NCBI RefSeq assembly: GCF_003626645.1
Contig: NZ_RBAM01000008.1
Coordinates: forward strand, 1 to 64,000
Reading direction: 5' to 3'
Origin: Streptomyces klenkii
GTDB lineage: Bacteria > Actinomycetota > Actinomycetes > Streptomycetales > Streptomycetaceae
Length of the DNA stretch: 64,000 nt
The notes under the pieces were generated by a model, which saw only the letters and a list, made by a program, of their open reading frames with translations, had not been told where the DNA came from and searched no databases. Of the stretch, positions 32,701 through 41,889 are shown piece by piece; the stretch's first letter is position 1; each line of letters starts with the position of its first letter. Both the position numbers and the translations under genes were made by a program.

Positions 32701-33948
32701 CTAAACCAGCTGGCCGTCCAGCAATGCGGCGGCGGTGAAGAGTTCGACCCCGGCGGTGATGGAACCCTCATCCACGTCGAAATCACCACAATGCAGGTCG
32801 CGGCGGGTCGTATCCCCCACGGGCCGGACTCCCAGCCGGGCCATGGCCCCCGGCACGTGCTCCAGATACCAGGAGAAGTCCTCGCCGCCCAGGCTCTGCT
32901 CGGTGTCCTCCACGGAGTCGGGTCCGCGGCGGGCGGCCATCGCGCGCCGCAGCAGGTCCGTGACCTCGGCGTCGTTGACCACCGGGGGCACCCCGCGGAC
33001 GTAATTGATCTCGGACTTGGCCCGGTGGAGGGCCGCCACCTCGTCGATCGCGGCGTGCACCAGGTCGGGGGCGTCCCGCCAGGCGTGCAGGTCGAGGCAG
33101 CGGACGGTGCCGGAGAGCTCGGCGTGCTGCGGGATGACGTTGGGCGCGTGGCCCGTCTCCATCCGGCCCCAGGTGAGGGAGAGGCCCGAACGGGCGTCGA
33201 CCCGGCGGGCCAGCACCGCGGGCACGTCGATGGCGATGCGGGCGGCGGCGGTCACCAGATCGGTGGTGAAGTGCGGGCGGGCCGTGTGGCCGCCGGGGCC
33301 GCCCAGGGTGACCTCCAGCCGGTCGCACGCGGAGGTGATGGGGCCGACGCGCAGGCCGATGCGGCCGACCTCGACCTTCGGGTCGCAGTGCACCGCGATG
33401 ATCTTGCCGACGCCCTTGAGGGCCCCGCACTCGATGGCGTCGAGCGCGCCGCCCGGCAGCACCTCCTCGGCGGGCTGGAAGATCAGCCGGACGGGGCCCG
33501 GCAGCCGGCCCTGCTCGGCGAGGTCGGCCAGGACCAGGCCCGCGCCGAGGACCGTGGTGGTGTGGACGTCGTGCCCGCAGGCGTGCGCCATCCTGGGGAC
33601 CGTCGAGCGGTACGGGACCGTCTTGGTGTCCGGGATGGGCAGCGCGTCGAGATCGGCGCGGATCGCCAGCATGGGCCGGGCGGGCACGCCCGGCTCCCGG
33701 CCGATGTCGCAGAACAGCCCCGTGCCCGTGGACAGCGTCCGCGGGGAGAGCCCGGCCCGCTGGAGTCTCGCCTTGACCGCCGCCGTGGTGCGGAACTCCC
33801 GGTTGCCCAGCTCGGGGTGCATGTGCAAATCCCGCCGGAACGCGATGAGTTCGTCGCGCAGCCCCGGGGGGAGCACACCGGCGAGCACCCCCTCGCCCGT
33901 CCCCTGAGAAGTGGCAGTCCCGGCGTCGCAAGGCATCAGATGGTTCAC
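32701..33948 (-). CDS. M20-family amidohydrolase
   Basis: 415 residues of the M20D group (aminoacylase/IAA-amino acid hydrolase/carboxypeptidase Ss1 type). Metal-site residues lie in MAHACGHDVHTT, FQPAEEVLPGGAL and AVHCDPK; the dimerisation domain carries LGGPGGHTARPHFTTDLV; the last ligand is in HCGDFDVDEG. It hydrolyses N-acyl amino acids or similar amides in the cytosol; the actual substrate is unknown. GTG start at 33948, with an ATG four codons later as an alternative. Confidence 0.88.
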   Translation of the reverse strand: MNHLMPCDAGTATSQGTGEGVLAGVLPPGLRDELIAFRRDLHMHPELGNREFRTTAAVKARLQRAGLSPRTLSTGTGLFCDIGREPGVPARPMLAIRADLDALPIPDTKTVPYRSTVPRMAHACGHDVHTTTVLGAGLVLADLAEQGRLPGPVRLIFQPAEEVLPGGALDAIECGALKGVGKIIAVHCDPKVEVGRIGLRVGPITSACDRLEVTLGGPGGHTARPHFTTDLVTAAARIAIDVPAVLARRVDARSGLSLTWGRMETGHAPNVIPQHAELSGTVRCLDLHAWRDAPDLVHAAIDEVAALHRAKSEINYVRGVPPVVNDAEVTDLLRRAMAARRGPDSVEDTEQSLGGEDFSWYLEHVPGAMARLGVRPVGDTTRRDLHCGDFDVDEGSITAGVELFTAAALLDGQLV

Positions 33949-34049
33949 GCAGGGAAGAGTAGAGCCCCCGCCCGGGCAACTGCCCCCCGATCAAGAAAAG
34001 TTCAGCCGCATGGATGGCGCATCTGAGGGGTATGACCAGTCTTTACGGC

Positions 34050-35570
34050 TCAGGGAGCGGTCAGCGGGCTGGCCGGAAGTCGCCGCACATCCCGGGCCGT
34101 GTCCGTCACCTCGGACAGGAAGCCCTTCGCCCGCGGCGAGGCGTTCTCCGTAAGCCATACGGGGTCGATGTCGCAGACCGCGACCGTGATCCCGGTGCCC
34201 GCCAGGGCCAGCGGCAGCGTGTGCACCACGGTCGACGGGAAGCTGAGGACGGTGCGGCCGACGGGCCCCCGGCGGGCGACGATCTCCAGCGGCAGTTCGG
34301 GCCGCACGACTTCCAGCCCGGTGCGGTCCGCTATGCGGCGCAGCTTCTCCGCGCTCTCGCGGCGGTGGGCGAAGTAGCGCGTGGCGCCGTGGGCGCGGGC
34401 CAGCTCCTCGACGGCCCCGAGATAGTGCTCGGGGTCCACCACCCCGGTCTCGACCAGGGACGTTCCCACCAGGTCCGTGCCGCGGGAGAGCCGGGGCGGG
34501 CCGAAGGCGGAGCGCGTCCAGGCGAAGTCGTTGGCCCTGACCTGTACGCCGGGTGGCGGTTCGACCGGGAGGGAAGTGAAGGAAGTGAACACCTCCACGC
34601 TCCGGCGATCGTTGGGCGTCAGCATCCGGCGCGCTGAAGCAGAGACCGGCGCGAAGAGCAGATCGCGCGCCCCTCGACTGCCGCGCCGGTGCCACCGTAC
34701 GAGGCTTTCGCCCCGCGCGAGTTGGGCGATGAACTCCATGGTGGCCGTGCCGTCGTCGACGACCACCAGCTCCCGGGCCCGGGTGATCGTCAGCAGCAGC
34801 TGGACGTAGCGCGAGAACGGGTCCCCGATCACGATCCGCCGCGCCCGGCGGAGCGGGCCCGCGAGACCGCCGACGGTGGCCACGGGCGCCGTGGGGCCGC
34901 CCCGCGCCTCCTCCCAGCGCACCTCGTGCCCCTGGTCGCGGGCCAGCTCGGCCATCCGGCGGAGCTGGCCGCGCGACATCGGGTCGTGCGGCGCGAGCAC
35001 GACGACGACAAGGCCGGTGGGGCGGGGCCGTACGGGTGACGGCCCCGGCCCGGCACCGGCGCCCTCGTCGCGCGGCCCGGGCTGCCGGGGAACACCGCGC
35101 GCCAGGGGCGAACCGGGCAGCCCGGAGCCCGGCCGGTCGGCGGCGCGCGGCGCCCGGGCCTGCTGCCCGTCCGCCGCCGTCGCGTACGCCCATTCGAGGA
35201 CGTTGAGGAGCTGGACGGGACTCTCGACGAACGCGAGGGTGCCGCCGGGGCCGGGGTCCGGGTCGCGGACGGGCTCCGGCGAGGCCGGGGAAGCCGGCGA
35301 TTCCGGCGGGGCGGGCTGCCGCTCCTCACTCCCGCCGCGACGGCGCTCGGCCCCCGCGGCGGTGTCCGGCGGTGCCGGAACGGCCTCTGGTGGTTTCGGC
35401 ACCGCCGGTGGCGTGGCGCGTGGTTGTTCGCCGTCGCGGCGGGAGCGAAATGCCCGTCGGGCCCGCAGGCCCGGCGCAAGGGCGCCCTCGGCGGCGTCCG
35501 GGGCCGGCCGCGGCGGGCGGGCCCGTGGGCCCGGTGGGGAGCCGCCCTCGTCGGCGGCGCTCGGGGTCAC
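34050..35570 (-). CDS. Glycosyltransferase-like protein of the wall-polymer cluster
   Basis: 506 residues. The first 120 or so are Pro/Ala/Arg-rich and probably disordered. The folded part starts at TLAFVESPVQLLNVLEWAYA, a pattern seen in sialyl/polysialyltransferase-like (GT52-type) proteins, then IVIGDPFSRYVQLLL, VVVDDGTATMEFI and FAHRRESAEKL, and ends with PSTVVHTLPLAL. It probably adds or extends the ulosonic acid polymer. The GTG at 35570 lies 12 nt after the neuB-like stop. Open frame continues far upstream but is antisense noise over neuB. Confidence 0.75.
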   Translation of the reverse strand: MTPSAADEGGSPPGPRARPPRPAPDAAEGALAPGLRARRAFRSRRDGEQPRATPPAVPKPPEAVPAPPDTAAGAERRRGGSEERQPAPPESPASPASPEPVRDPDPGPGGTLAFVESPVQLLNVLEWAYATAADGQQARAPRAADRPGSGLPGSPLARGVPRQPGPRDEGAGAGPGPSPVRPRPTGLVVVVLAPHDPMSRGQLRRMAELARDQGHEVRWEEARGGPTAPVATVGGLAGPLRRARRIVIGDPFSRYVQLLLTITRARELVVVDDGTATMEFIAQLARGESLVRWHRRGSRGARDLLFAPVSASARRMLTPNDRRSVEVFTSFTSLPVEPPPGVQVRANDFAWTRSAFGPPRLSRGTDLVGTSLVETGVVDPEHYLGAVEELARAHGATRYFAHRRESAEKLRRIADRTGLEVVRPELPLEIVARRGPVGRTVLSFPSTVVHTLPLALAGTGITVAVCDIDPVWLTENASPRAKGFLSEVTDTARDVRRLPASPLTAP

Positions 35571-35581
35571 GTGGCAGCCCG

Positions 35582-36523
35582 TCAGGCCGTGACCGGTTCG
35601 CGGTCGCCGGCGTCGGCGACGACGCCCGCGACCCGGCGGAGCTTGCGCATCGGGCCGAGCTCGCTGTCGTAGACGCGCTTCACGCCGTCGCCGAGGGACT
35701 CCTCGACGACGCGGATGTCGCGCACGAGCCGCTGGAGGCCGCCGGGCTCGACGGAGGCAGCCTGGTCGGAGCCCCACATGGCGCGGTCGAGGGTGATGTG
35801 GCGCTCGACGAAGGCGGCGCCGAGGGCGACGGCGGCGAGGGTGGTCTGGAGGCCGGTCTCGTGGCCGGAGTAGCCGATGGGCACGTTGGGGTACTCGGCG
35901 CGCAGGGTGTGGATCACGCGGAGGTTGAGCTCGGCGGCCTTGGCCGGGTACGTGGAGGTGGCGTGGCAGAGCAGGATGTTCTCGCTGCCGAGCACCTCGA
36001 CGGCGTGCCGGATCTGCTTCGGGGTGGACATGCCGGTGGAGAGGATGACCGTGCGGCCGGTGGCGCGCAGGGCGCGCAGGAGCTCGTCGTCGGTCAGGGA
36101 GGCGGAGGCCACCTTGTGGGCGGGGACGTCGAACTTCTCCAGGAAGGCGACGGCCTCGGTGTCCCACGGCGAGGCGAACCAGTCGATGCCGCGCTCGCGG
36201 CAGTGGGCGTCGATGGCGCGGTACTCGTCCTCGCCGAATTCCACCCGGTGGCGGTAGTCGATGTAGCGCATCCGGCCCCAGGGCGTGTCGCGCTCGATGT
36301 CCCACTGGTCGCGGGGCGTGCAGATCTCGGGGGTGCGCTTCTGGAACTTGACGGCGTCGCAGCCGGCGTCGGCGGCGGCGTCGATGAGGGCGAAGGCGTT
36401 GCCGAGGTCGCCGTTGTGGTTGATCCCGATCTCGCCGGTGACGTAGACGGGGTGGCCCGGGCCGGCGAGCTTGCGGCCGAGGGCGCGGACCGGGGCGTAC
36501 GGGGCGGCGTGGACGGAGTTCAT
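35582..36523 (-). CDS. neuB: NeuB-family ulosonic acid synthase (probably Kdn-9-phosphate)
   Basis: 313 residues forming the NeuB TIM barrel: VTGEIGINHNGDLGNAFALIDAA, GCDAVKFQKRTPE, PVG-like IGYSGHETGL and VERHITLDRAMWGSDQAAS. The C-terminal antifreeze-like SAF domain of classical NeuB is absent. NeuB enzymes condense phosphoenolpyruvate with a hexose derivative. With a KdsC-type phosphatase fused to the CMP-transferase and no NeuC epimerase nearby, mannose-6-phosphate to Kdn-9-phosphate is the likely reaction. ATG at 36523 follows GAAGGAA. Confidence 0.88.
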   Translation of the reverse strand: MNSVHAAPYAPVRALGRKLAGPGHPVYVTGEIGINHNGDLGNAFALIDAAADAGCDAVKFQKRTPEICTPRDQWDIERDTPWGRMRYIDYRHRVEFGEDEYRAIDAHCRERGIDWFASPWDTEAVAFLEKFDVPAHKVASASLTDDELLRALRATGRTVILSTGMSTPKQIRHAVEVLGSENILLCHATSTYPAKAAELNLRVIHTLRAEYPNVPIGYSGHETGLQTTLAAVALGAAFVERHITLDRAMWGSDQAASVEPGGLQRLVRDIRVVEESLGDGVKRVYDSELGPMRKLRRVAGVVADAGDREPVTA

Positions 36524-36598
36524 AGGGGGCGGTTCCTTCGCGGTACGGGGACGGAGGGTTGTGGTGTGCGGGGAGGGGCCCGGGGTGGCCGTAGGGGC

Positions 36599-37882
36599 TC
36601 AGGTGGTCAGGGCGGGACCCAGGAGCCAGGAGGCGATCTCGCGGAGGGCACCGCTGCCGCCGGGCGCGGTGGTCACGGCCCGGGCGGCGCCGCGGACGGC
36701 GTCGTGGGCGTCCGCGACGGCCACGGGCCAGCCGACGAGCCCGAGGCAGGCCAGGTCGTTGACGTCGTTGCCGACGTAGAGCACGCGGTCGGGGGCGATG
36801 CCCTGCTCCTCGCACCACTGCTTGAGCGCGCGGTCCTTGCGGTCGATGCCGTGCAGGACGGGCACGCGCAGCTTGCGGCCGCGCGCGGCGACGACGGCGT
36901 TCTCCTCGGTGGAGAGGATCAGCAGGGCGAGCCCGGCGCGGCGCAGGGCGGCGACGCCGAGGCCGTCGCCGCGGTGGACGGCGACGAGTTCGCGGCCGTC
37001 GGCGTCGATGAGGACCCGGTCGTCGGTCTGGGTGCCGTCGAAGTCCATGACGACGGCGTCGACGTCGGCGCGGGCGGGGAGGGCGGCGCTGCCGGGGCCG
37101 TCGAGGAGGGGCGCGAGGGCGCGGGCGCGGGCGAGGTCGTGGGGGTCGTCGACCTCCAGGACGCGGGCGGCCTCGGTGCGGACGAGTTCGGTGCGGCCGA
37201 AGAAGCGGTGCCGGGCGGCGCGGAAGCCGTCGGCGCGCATGGCGTAGGCGGCGCCGGTCTCCAGGAGGTCCTGGGGGCGGTCCTGGCGGCGGGGGCGGTG
37301 GGATTTCTCGTGGTTGACGCCGTGGGCGCCGCCGGCCTCTTGGGCGCCGTGGTCTTCCTCCCCTTCCGCGCGCCATACGAAGCCGTGGAAGGGGGCGACC
37401 GTCAGGGCGCTGTCGGCGCCGCCCGCGACCACGGCCTCGGCGACGCCGTCGACGTCACCGCTGGTCAGGAAGGGGCTCGTGCACTGCACCAGCAGGACCG
37501 TGCCCACTTCGGTGCCGTGCATCGCCTCGTACGCGTCCATCGCGTGCAGCACGGCGGCCTCGCTGGTGGCGGTGTCCCCCGAGAGGGCGGCGGGGCGCTG
37601 GACGACGACGGCTCCGGCGCCGCGCGCGGTGGCGGCGATGCCGGGGTCGTCGGTGGAGACGACGACGTCGGTGACGAGGCGGGCGGCGCGGCACTCGCGG
37701 ACGGCGCGGGCCACGAGGGGCACGCCGCCGATGGGTGCGAGGTTCTTCGCGGGCACGCCCTTCGACCCGCCGCGAGCGGGAATGACGGCCAGGACGGCCG
37801 GTTCGGCCGGGGAGGCGGCCGGTTCGGCCAGGACGGCCGTTTCGGCCCGGGCGGCGGCCGGTTCAGCCGGGGCGGCTTGCAT
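36599..37882 (-). CDS. Fused CMP-ulosonate synthetase and KdsC-type phosphatase
   Basis: 427 residues with two domains. The first has the nucleotidyltransferase motif VIPARGGSKGVPAKNLAPIGG (about residues 30-50) and VLLVQCTSPFLTSGDVDGV, as in CMP-sialate/CMP-Kdo synthetases. A charged insert lies near residue 180. The second (from about 265) is a HAD phosphatase with DFDGTQTDD, STEEN, GIDRKDRALKQW and YVGNDVNDLACL. Together they would dephosphorylate an ulosonate-9-phosphate and activate it with CTP. ATG at 37882 has AAGGAG 5 nt upstream; a GTG at 37915 overlaps the previous stop and is an alternative. Confidence 0.88.
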   Translation of the reverse strand: MQAAPAEPAAARAETAVLAEPAASPAEPAVLAVIPARGGSKGVPAKNLAPIGGVPLVARAVRECRAARLVTDVVVSTDDPGIAATARGAGAVVVQRPAALSGDTATSEAAVLHAMDAYEAMHGTEVGTVLLVQCTSPFLTSGDVDGVAEAVVAGGADSALTVAPFHGFVWRAEGEEDHGAQEAGGAHGVNHEKSHRPRRQDRPQDLLETGAAYAMRADGFRAARHRFFGRTELVRTEAARVLEVDDPHDLARARALAPLLDGPGSAALPARADVDAVVMDFDGTQTDDRVLIDADGRELVAVHRGDGLGVAALRRAGLALLILSTEENAVVAARGRKLRVPVLHGIDRKDRALKQWCEEQGIAPDRVLYVGNDVNDLACLGLVGWPVAVADAHDAVRGAARAVTTAPGGSGALREIASWLLGPALTT

Positions 37883-37911
37883 GGGGGCTCCTTGCGGTTC
37901 GGACGGCTCGG

Positions 37912-39252
37912 TCACAGCTCCCCCACGCGCCGGATGAGCGGCGCGACCCGCTGCACGCCGTGCCGGTAGGCCCCGCGCGCCGCGTCGCGGAGCGCGGCGC
38001 GCCCCGCGCGGCGCAGGGCGCTCTCCTCGCGGGCCGTCCCCGCCCGGCCGGGAAGGGGACGGCCCCGGTGGTCGAGGCCGTGGCGGGCGAGGACGGCGGG
38101 GAGGTAGCCGGGTGCGGTGGCAGGGGTGTAGTAGGGGGCCAGAGGTGGAAGGGAGGGCAGGGCGGCGAGCTCGGCGACGCGCTGCCGCGCCGCGGCGAAG
38201 ACGGCCTCGCCGGAGCCGTCCGCGGGCACGCCGTGGCGGGCGGCCCACTCCGGGTCGGCTTCGGGCACGTGCCCGGCGTCGAGCTGGTCCCAGGAGGCGA
38301 GGCAGCCGGAGCCGAGGAAGTGGTGGTTGCCGAGGGCCTCGCGGATGCCGAGGTCGGTGAGCACGGCCGTGGGGATGCCGCGGTGGAGGGACTCCAGGGC
38401 CGCGGTGGAACTGACGGTGACGAGGAGGTCCGTGCGGTCGAGGACCTCGCCCATGTGCCCGTAGACGAGGCGGCAGTTGGCCGGCAGCCCGCCGGGCAGC
38501 CGTGCGGCCAGCTTCTGGTACGGGAGTTCCTCGATGTGCGTGGTGTGCTCGCCGGGCTTGCTGCGCAGTTTGATGAGCACCTCGCGCTCCGGATGCTTCC
38601 GGGCGTGCGCGACGGCGCGGCGGAGCAGGTGGCCGCGGTCGGCGCGGCTCTCGGGCACGGAGGGCTGCGCGGCGAACACGACCGTGTAGGGCCGGACTTG
38701 ATCGTCCGGCGGACCGGTGCGGCGCTCGCCGAGGAACGGCAGCGCCCACTCGGTGACGCAGCCCGTTTCGGCGCCGGCTCCCTCGTAGACGGCGCGGAAA
38801 CGGCCCGCGTCGTCCGGGGAGTTGGCGAGGACGACGTCCGCGCCGTGCCGCAGCAGCAGCCCGTCGGCGAGCTTCTCGTAGACGACGCCCACGTAGCCGG
38901 TCACCACGACGGGCCGGGAGGGCGCGCCCTCCCACGCGGCGGCGAGCCCGTGCAGCATGGCCTGGACGGCGCCGCCGACGCAGGCGAGGACCACGACGTC
39001 GTACCGGTCGCGCCCGGCGGTGCGCACGAACTCGGTTCCGGTGACCTCGCCGATCTCCGCCGCGCGCACGCCGACCTCGCCGAGCTGGCGGGCGGTGGGC
39101 GTCGCGCGGCCCCGCAGGAGGCGGCCGTCGAGCCGGGCGCCGGGGGCGAGCCGGTGCGCGGTGAGCGCGCCCCATTTCCACCGGGTGTCGGAGTCGGCGA
39201 GGACCGCGATCCGCAGCGGCGGTCCGGTACGGGATGGCGTACGTGATGGCAC
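37912..39252 (-). CDS. Putative glycosyltransferase (DUF6716-like)
   Basis: 446 residues. It starts with RIAVLADSDTRWKWG and has VVVTGYVGVVYEKLADGLLLRHGADVVLANS, VVFAAQPSVPESRADRG and LVTVSSTAALESLHRGIPTAVL, a GT-B-like arrangement similar to polysaccharide glycosyl- or glycerophosphotransferases. It is the first gene of the leftward half of the cluster. The GTG at 39252 has TATCGT (39260-39265) ending 7 nt upstream, so the operon mRNA is probably leaderless. Its stop overlaps a GTG of the next gene. Confidence 0.8.
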   Translation of the reverse strand: MPSRTPSRTGPPLRIAVLADSDTRWKWGALTAHRLAPGARLDGRLLRGRATPTARQLGEVGVRAAEIGEVTGTEFVRTAGRDRYDVVVLACVGGAVQAMLHGLAAAWEGAPSRPVVVTGYVGVVYEKLADGLLLRHGADVVLANSPDDAGRFRAVYEGAGAETGCVTEWALPFLGERRTGPPDDQVRPYTVVFAAQPSVPESRADRGHLLRRAVAHARKHPEREVLIKLRSKPGEHTTHIEELPYQKLAARLPGGLPANCRLVYGHMGEVLDRTDLLVTVSSTAALESLHRGIPTAVLTDLGIREALGNHHFLGSGCLASWDQLDAGHVPEADPEWAARHGVPADGSGEAVFAAARQRVAELAALPSLPPLAPYYTPATAPGYLPAVLARHGLDHRGRPLPGRAGTAREESALRRAGRAALRDAARGAYRHGVQRVAPLIRRVGEL

Positions 39253-39439
39253 GTCGCCGACGATAGAAATCCATTCCGTTTCGTTGCCCAACGTGAGGGC
39301 AACAGCCGGTAAACAGCACACCGACGATCGGCGAATCGGCCCGGCGGAGGGGCGGGTTCATCATTCCGCCGCGCTTCGTTCACCTCCGCGCCCGCCCGTG
39401 GACAAGACGAATGCCGGGGGGCCGCCTAATGTCGCCGGC
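39253..39439. promoter_or_regulatory. Divergent promoter of the wall-polymer cluster
   Basis: Minus strand: TATCGT (39260-39265) 7 nt before the GTG at 39252. Plus strand: TAATGT (39427-39432) 7 nt before the GTG at 39440. Both halves of the cluster therefore start from this 187-bp region with leaderless mRNAs. It is noticeably less GC-rich than the flanking genes. Confidence 0.6.
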
Positions 39440-40453
39440 GTGGTCAAGCTCTCCGTGATCGTCCCGTTCTTCAATGTGCAGACCTTTGCGCCCGACGTGC
39501 TGAGAAGTCTGCGGGCGAACGCCCGTGAGGATTTCGAATTCATTCTCGTGGACGACCGTTCGACCGACGGCACGCCGGCGCTGCTGGAGCGCGCCGGGCG
39601 CGAGCTGCCGGGGGCCGTGGTCCTCCGCCACGAGCACAACGGCGGCCTCGCCACCGCCCGCAACACCGGGCTCGACGCGGCGCGCGGCGAGTACCTGACC
39701 TTCCTGGACGGGGACGACTGGCTGGCCCCCGGCTACTACGACCGGCTCGTCTCGTATATCGAGGAGCTGGCCGTGGACTTCGTGCGCACGGACCACGTGC
39801 AGTGCACGGGCCGCACCCGCACCGTGCAGCGCGCGCCGCACGGCCGCCGCGGGGTGGTCCTGGACCCGCGCAGCGCGATCCTGCCGGCGGACCGCTCGAC
39901 GTCCGTCGACTACCCGTACGCGTGGGCGGGGATCTACCACCGGCGGCTGCTGGACGAGGGTCTGCTGCATTTCACGGACGGCCTGCGGACGGCGGAGGAC
40001 CGGCCCTGGATCTGGCGGCTGCACCGCGAGGCGCGCACTTTCGCGGTGTCCGGGCTGCTGGGCGTCTTCTACCGGCGCGGGGTGGCGACGTCGCTCACCC
40101 AGATCGGGGACGTACGGCAGCTCGATTTCCTGCGGGCATTCGATCAGGTCATCGAGGAGACGGCCCGCGACAAGGACGCGAAGGAATTCCTCCCTAAATC
40201 CGTTCGAACGTATTGCGCAATCATTGCCCACCACCTTTCGAATATCGAACGTTTTGAACCACAGGTGGCCCGCGCATTGCGCGCGAAGAGCGCGGGCGCA
40301 CTGCGCCGGCTGCCACCGGAACTCGTCAAGGACGCCGTGAATTCCATGGACTACGACCGCGCGGTTCTCCTGCGCAGGCTGCGGCGGCGGCCGGCCGGGC
40401 CTTCAGGTGCCGGGCCTTCGGGCGCTTCCGGCGTCTCCGGGGCGGCCGCCTGA
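39440..40453 (+). CDS. GT2-family glycosyltransferase
   Basis: 337 residues. The GT-A nucleotide-sugar domain is at the start: LSVIVPFFNVQTFAPDVLRSL, ILVDDRSTDGTPALLERA, NGGLATARNTGLDAARGEYLTFLDGDDW (DXD motif DGDD). A basic, low-complexity tail follows the catalytic domain. It probably transfers a sugar substituent (for example glucose) to the Kdn chain or its linkage unit. It is translated from a leaderless start and overlaps the next gene by 1 nt (TGATG). Confidence 0.88.
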   Translation: MVKLSVIVPFFNVQTFAPDVLRSLRANAREDFEFILVDDRSTDGTPALLERAGRELPGAVVLRHEHNGGLATARNTGLDAARGEYLTFLDGDDWLAPGYYDRLVSYIEELAVDFVRTDHVQCTGRTRTVQRAPHGRRGVVLDPRSAILPADRSTSVDYPYAWAGIYHRRLLDEGLLHFTDGLRTAEDRPWIWRLHREARTFAVSGLLGVFYRRGVATSLTQIGDVRQLDFLRAFDQVIEETARDKDAKEFLPKSVRTYCAIIAHHLSNIERFEPQVARALRAKSAGALRRLPPELVKDAVNSMDYDRAVLLRRLRRRPAGPSGAGPSGASGVSGAAA

Positions 40454-41889
40454 TGTCCGCCGCCCAGCCCCCCGCTCCCCGCCGCACGCAGATCTTCCTC
40501 GCGTCCACGCTGTACGGCGCCGCGACGCTCGCCGCCGCCCTGGACGCCGGCTGCTTCGCCCCGGCCGACCGCCGGCTGCTGCTCGTCGCCAACACCGCCG
40601 CCGTACCGGAGACCACCCCGGCCCTCGACGAGGCGCCCGGCTTCGGGCGGCTGCGCGCCCGCTTCGACGGCGTCCTGTCGTGGAACGAGGCGATCCGCCC
40701 CTTCCACCCGTCCGGCTGGTCGCCCCGGCCCGACGACGCACCCCTGTGGGAGCGGCACCTGAGGCTCCTCTGGGGCCTGGGCGACGACGACGTGTCGCTC
40801 GTCGTCGAGTCCATCCAGGTCAGCCCGGCGGGCGCGATCGCCCAGTGCTTCGCCGACGCCCCGCTCGACGTCTACGCCGACGGGCTCATGAGCTACGGCC
40901 CCACCCGCAACAAGCTCGACCCGCTGATCGGCACGCGCGCCGGCCGGCTGCTCCACCTGGACCTCGTACCCGGGCTGCGGCCGCTGCTGCTCACGGAGTT
41001 CGGCGTCGCGCAGGAGATCGTCCCCACGGAGGTCTTCACCACGGTCCTGGCCGAACTCGCCGAGGCCGCGCCGGCCCTGGACGCGCCCGAGGGCGCGGCG
41101 CTCCTGCTCGGCCAGTACTTGTCGGCGCTCGACATCCTCTCCCCCGAGGAGGAGGAGCGGCTGCACGTGCGGATGCTGCGCGGGGCGGCCGGGCGCGGCC
41201 ACCGCGAGATCGTCTTCAAGCCGCACCCGGCCGCGCCGGCCCGCTGGTCGCGGATGCTGGAGGAGGAGGCGGACCGGCTCGGCGTCGGTCTGACGGTCCT
41301 GGACACGCCCGTCCTGGCGGAGGTGGTCTACCAGCGGCTGCGGCCGGCTCTGGTGGCCGGCTGCTTCTCGACGGCGCTGGTGACGGCGGGGACGTTCTAC
41401 GGCCTGGAGACGGCGTGCACGGGCACGGACCTCCTCTTGGAGCGGCTGAGCCCGTACCAGAACAGCAATAGGGTGCCGGTGACGTTGGTGGACGCGCTGC
41501 TGCCTCCGTTGGAGGCAGGCGCGCAGGGCGGGCCGGATGGGCACAACACCCCCCACGGAGCTGCACCTGTCAACGGTGAACAGCTGGATCTGAACGGCCT
41601 CCTGGCCGCAGTCGGCTTCGCGATGCAGCCCCAGATCTACCCGCACCTGCGCGAAGCCGCAGAAGACTACCTCCGCACCCACCTGACCTCCCGCACCCGC
41701 CGCTACTTCAAGCGCCGCCGCCTCACCGCCCTCGCCCTCCCCGGGGCGCTCCCGTCCCAGCTGTCGTTCCTCCCGAGGAGCCGGACCGTACGGCGGGTCG
41801 CCCGGCGCGCACGGTCCTTCCAGCGGCGCCTGAGCAAGGCCAGGACGGCCAAGTCGGCCAAGGCCGCAAAGACGACGGTGACGACATGA
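40453..41889 (+). CDS. Polysialyltransferase-like protein
   Basis: 478 residues. It resembles the alpha-2,8-polysialyltransferase family (PF07388 type): FLASTLYGAATLAAALDAG at the N terminus, LDVYADGLMSYGPTRNKL, and IVFKPHPAAPARWSRML, where the HP motif (KPHP) is the family CMP-ulosonate-binding signature. GCFSTALVTAGTFYG follows. It is a good candidate for the poly-Kdn polymerase. The Arg/Lys-rich C terminus may contact membrane. ATG overlaps the previous stop; its own stop overlaps the acyltransferase ATG (ATGA). Confidence 0.82.
   Translation: MSAAQPPAPRRTQIFLASTLYGAATLAAALDAGCFAPADRRLLLVANTAAVPETTPALDEAPGFGRLRARFDGVLSWNEAIRPFHPSGWSPRPDDAPLWERHLRLLWGLGDDDVSLVVESIQVSPAGAIAQCFADAPLDVYADGLMSYGPTRNKLDPLIGTRAGRLLHLDLVPGLRPLLLTEFGVAQEIVPTEVFTTVLAELAEAAPALDAPEGAALLLGQYLSALDILSPEEEERLHVRMLRGAAGRGHREIVFKPHPAAPARWSRMLEEEADRLGVGLTVLDTPVLAEVVYQRLRPALVAGCFSTALVTAGTFYGLETACTGTDLLLERLSPYQNSNRVPVTLVDALLPPLEAGAQGGPDGHNTPHGAAPVNGEQLDLNGLLAAVGFAMQPQIYPHLREAAEDYLRTHLTSRTRRYFKRRRLTALALPGALPSQLSFLPRSRTVRRVARRARSFQRRLSKARTAKSAKAAKTTVTT

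Noticed and set aside
34050..37376. A 1108-codon minus-strand frame
   Set aside because: The first 600 codons are antisense-frame noise over neuB and the CMP-transferase gene; the real gene begins at the GTG 35570.
36599..39364. A 921-codon minus-strand frame suggesting a very large fusion
   Set aside because: The N-terminal half is Arg/Pro noise across the DUF6716-like gene; a strong ribosome site and ATG at 37882 define the real gene.
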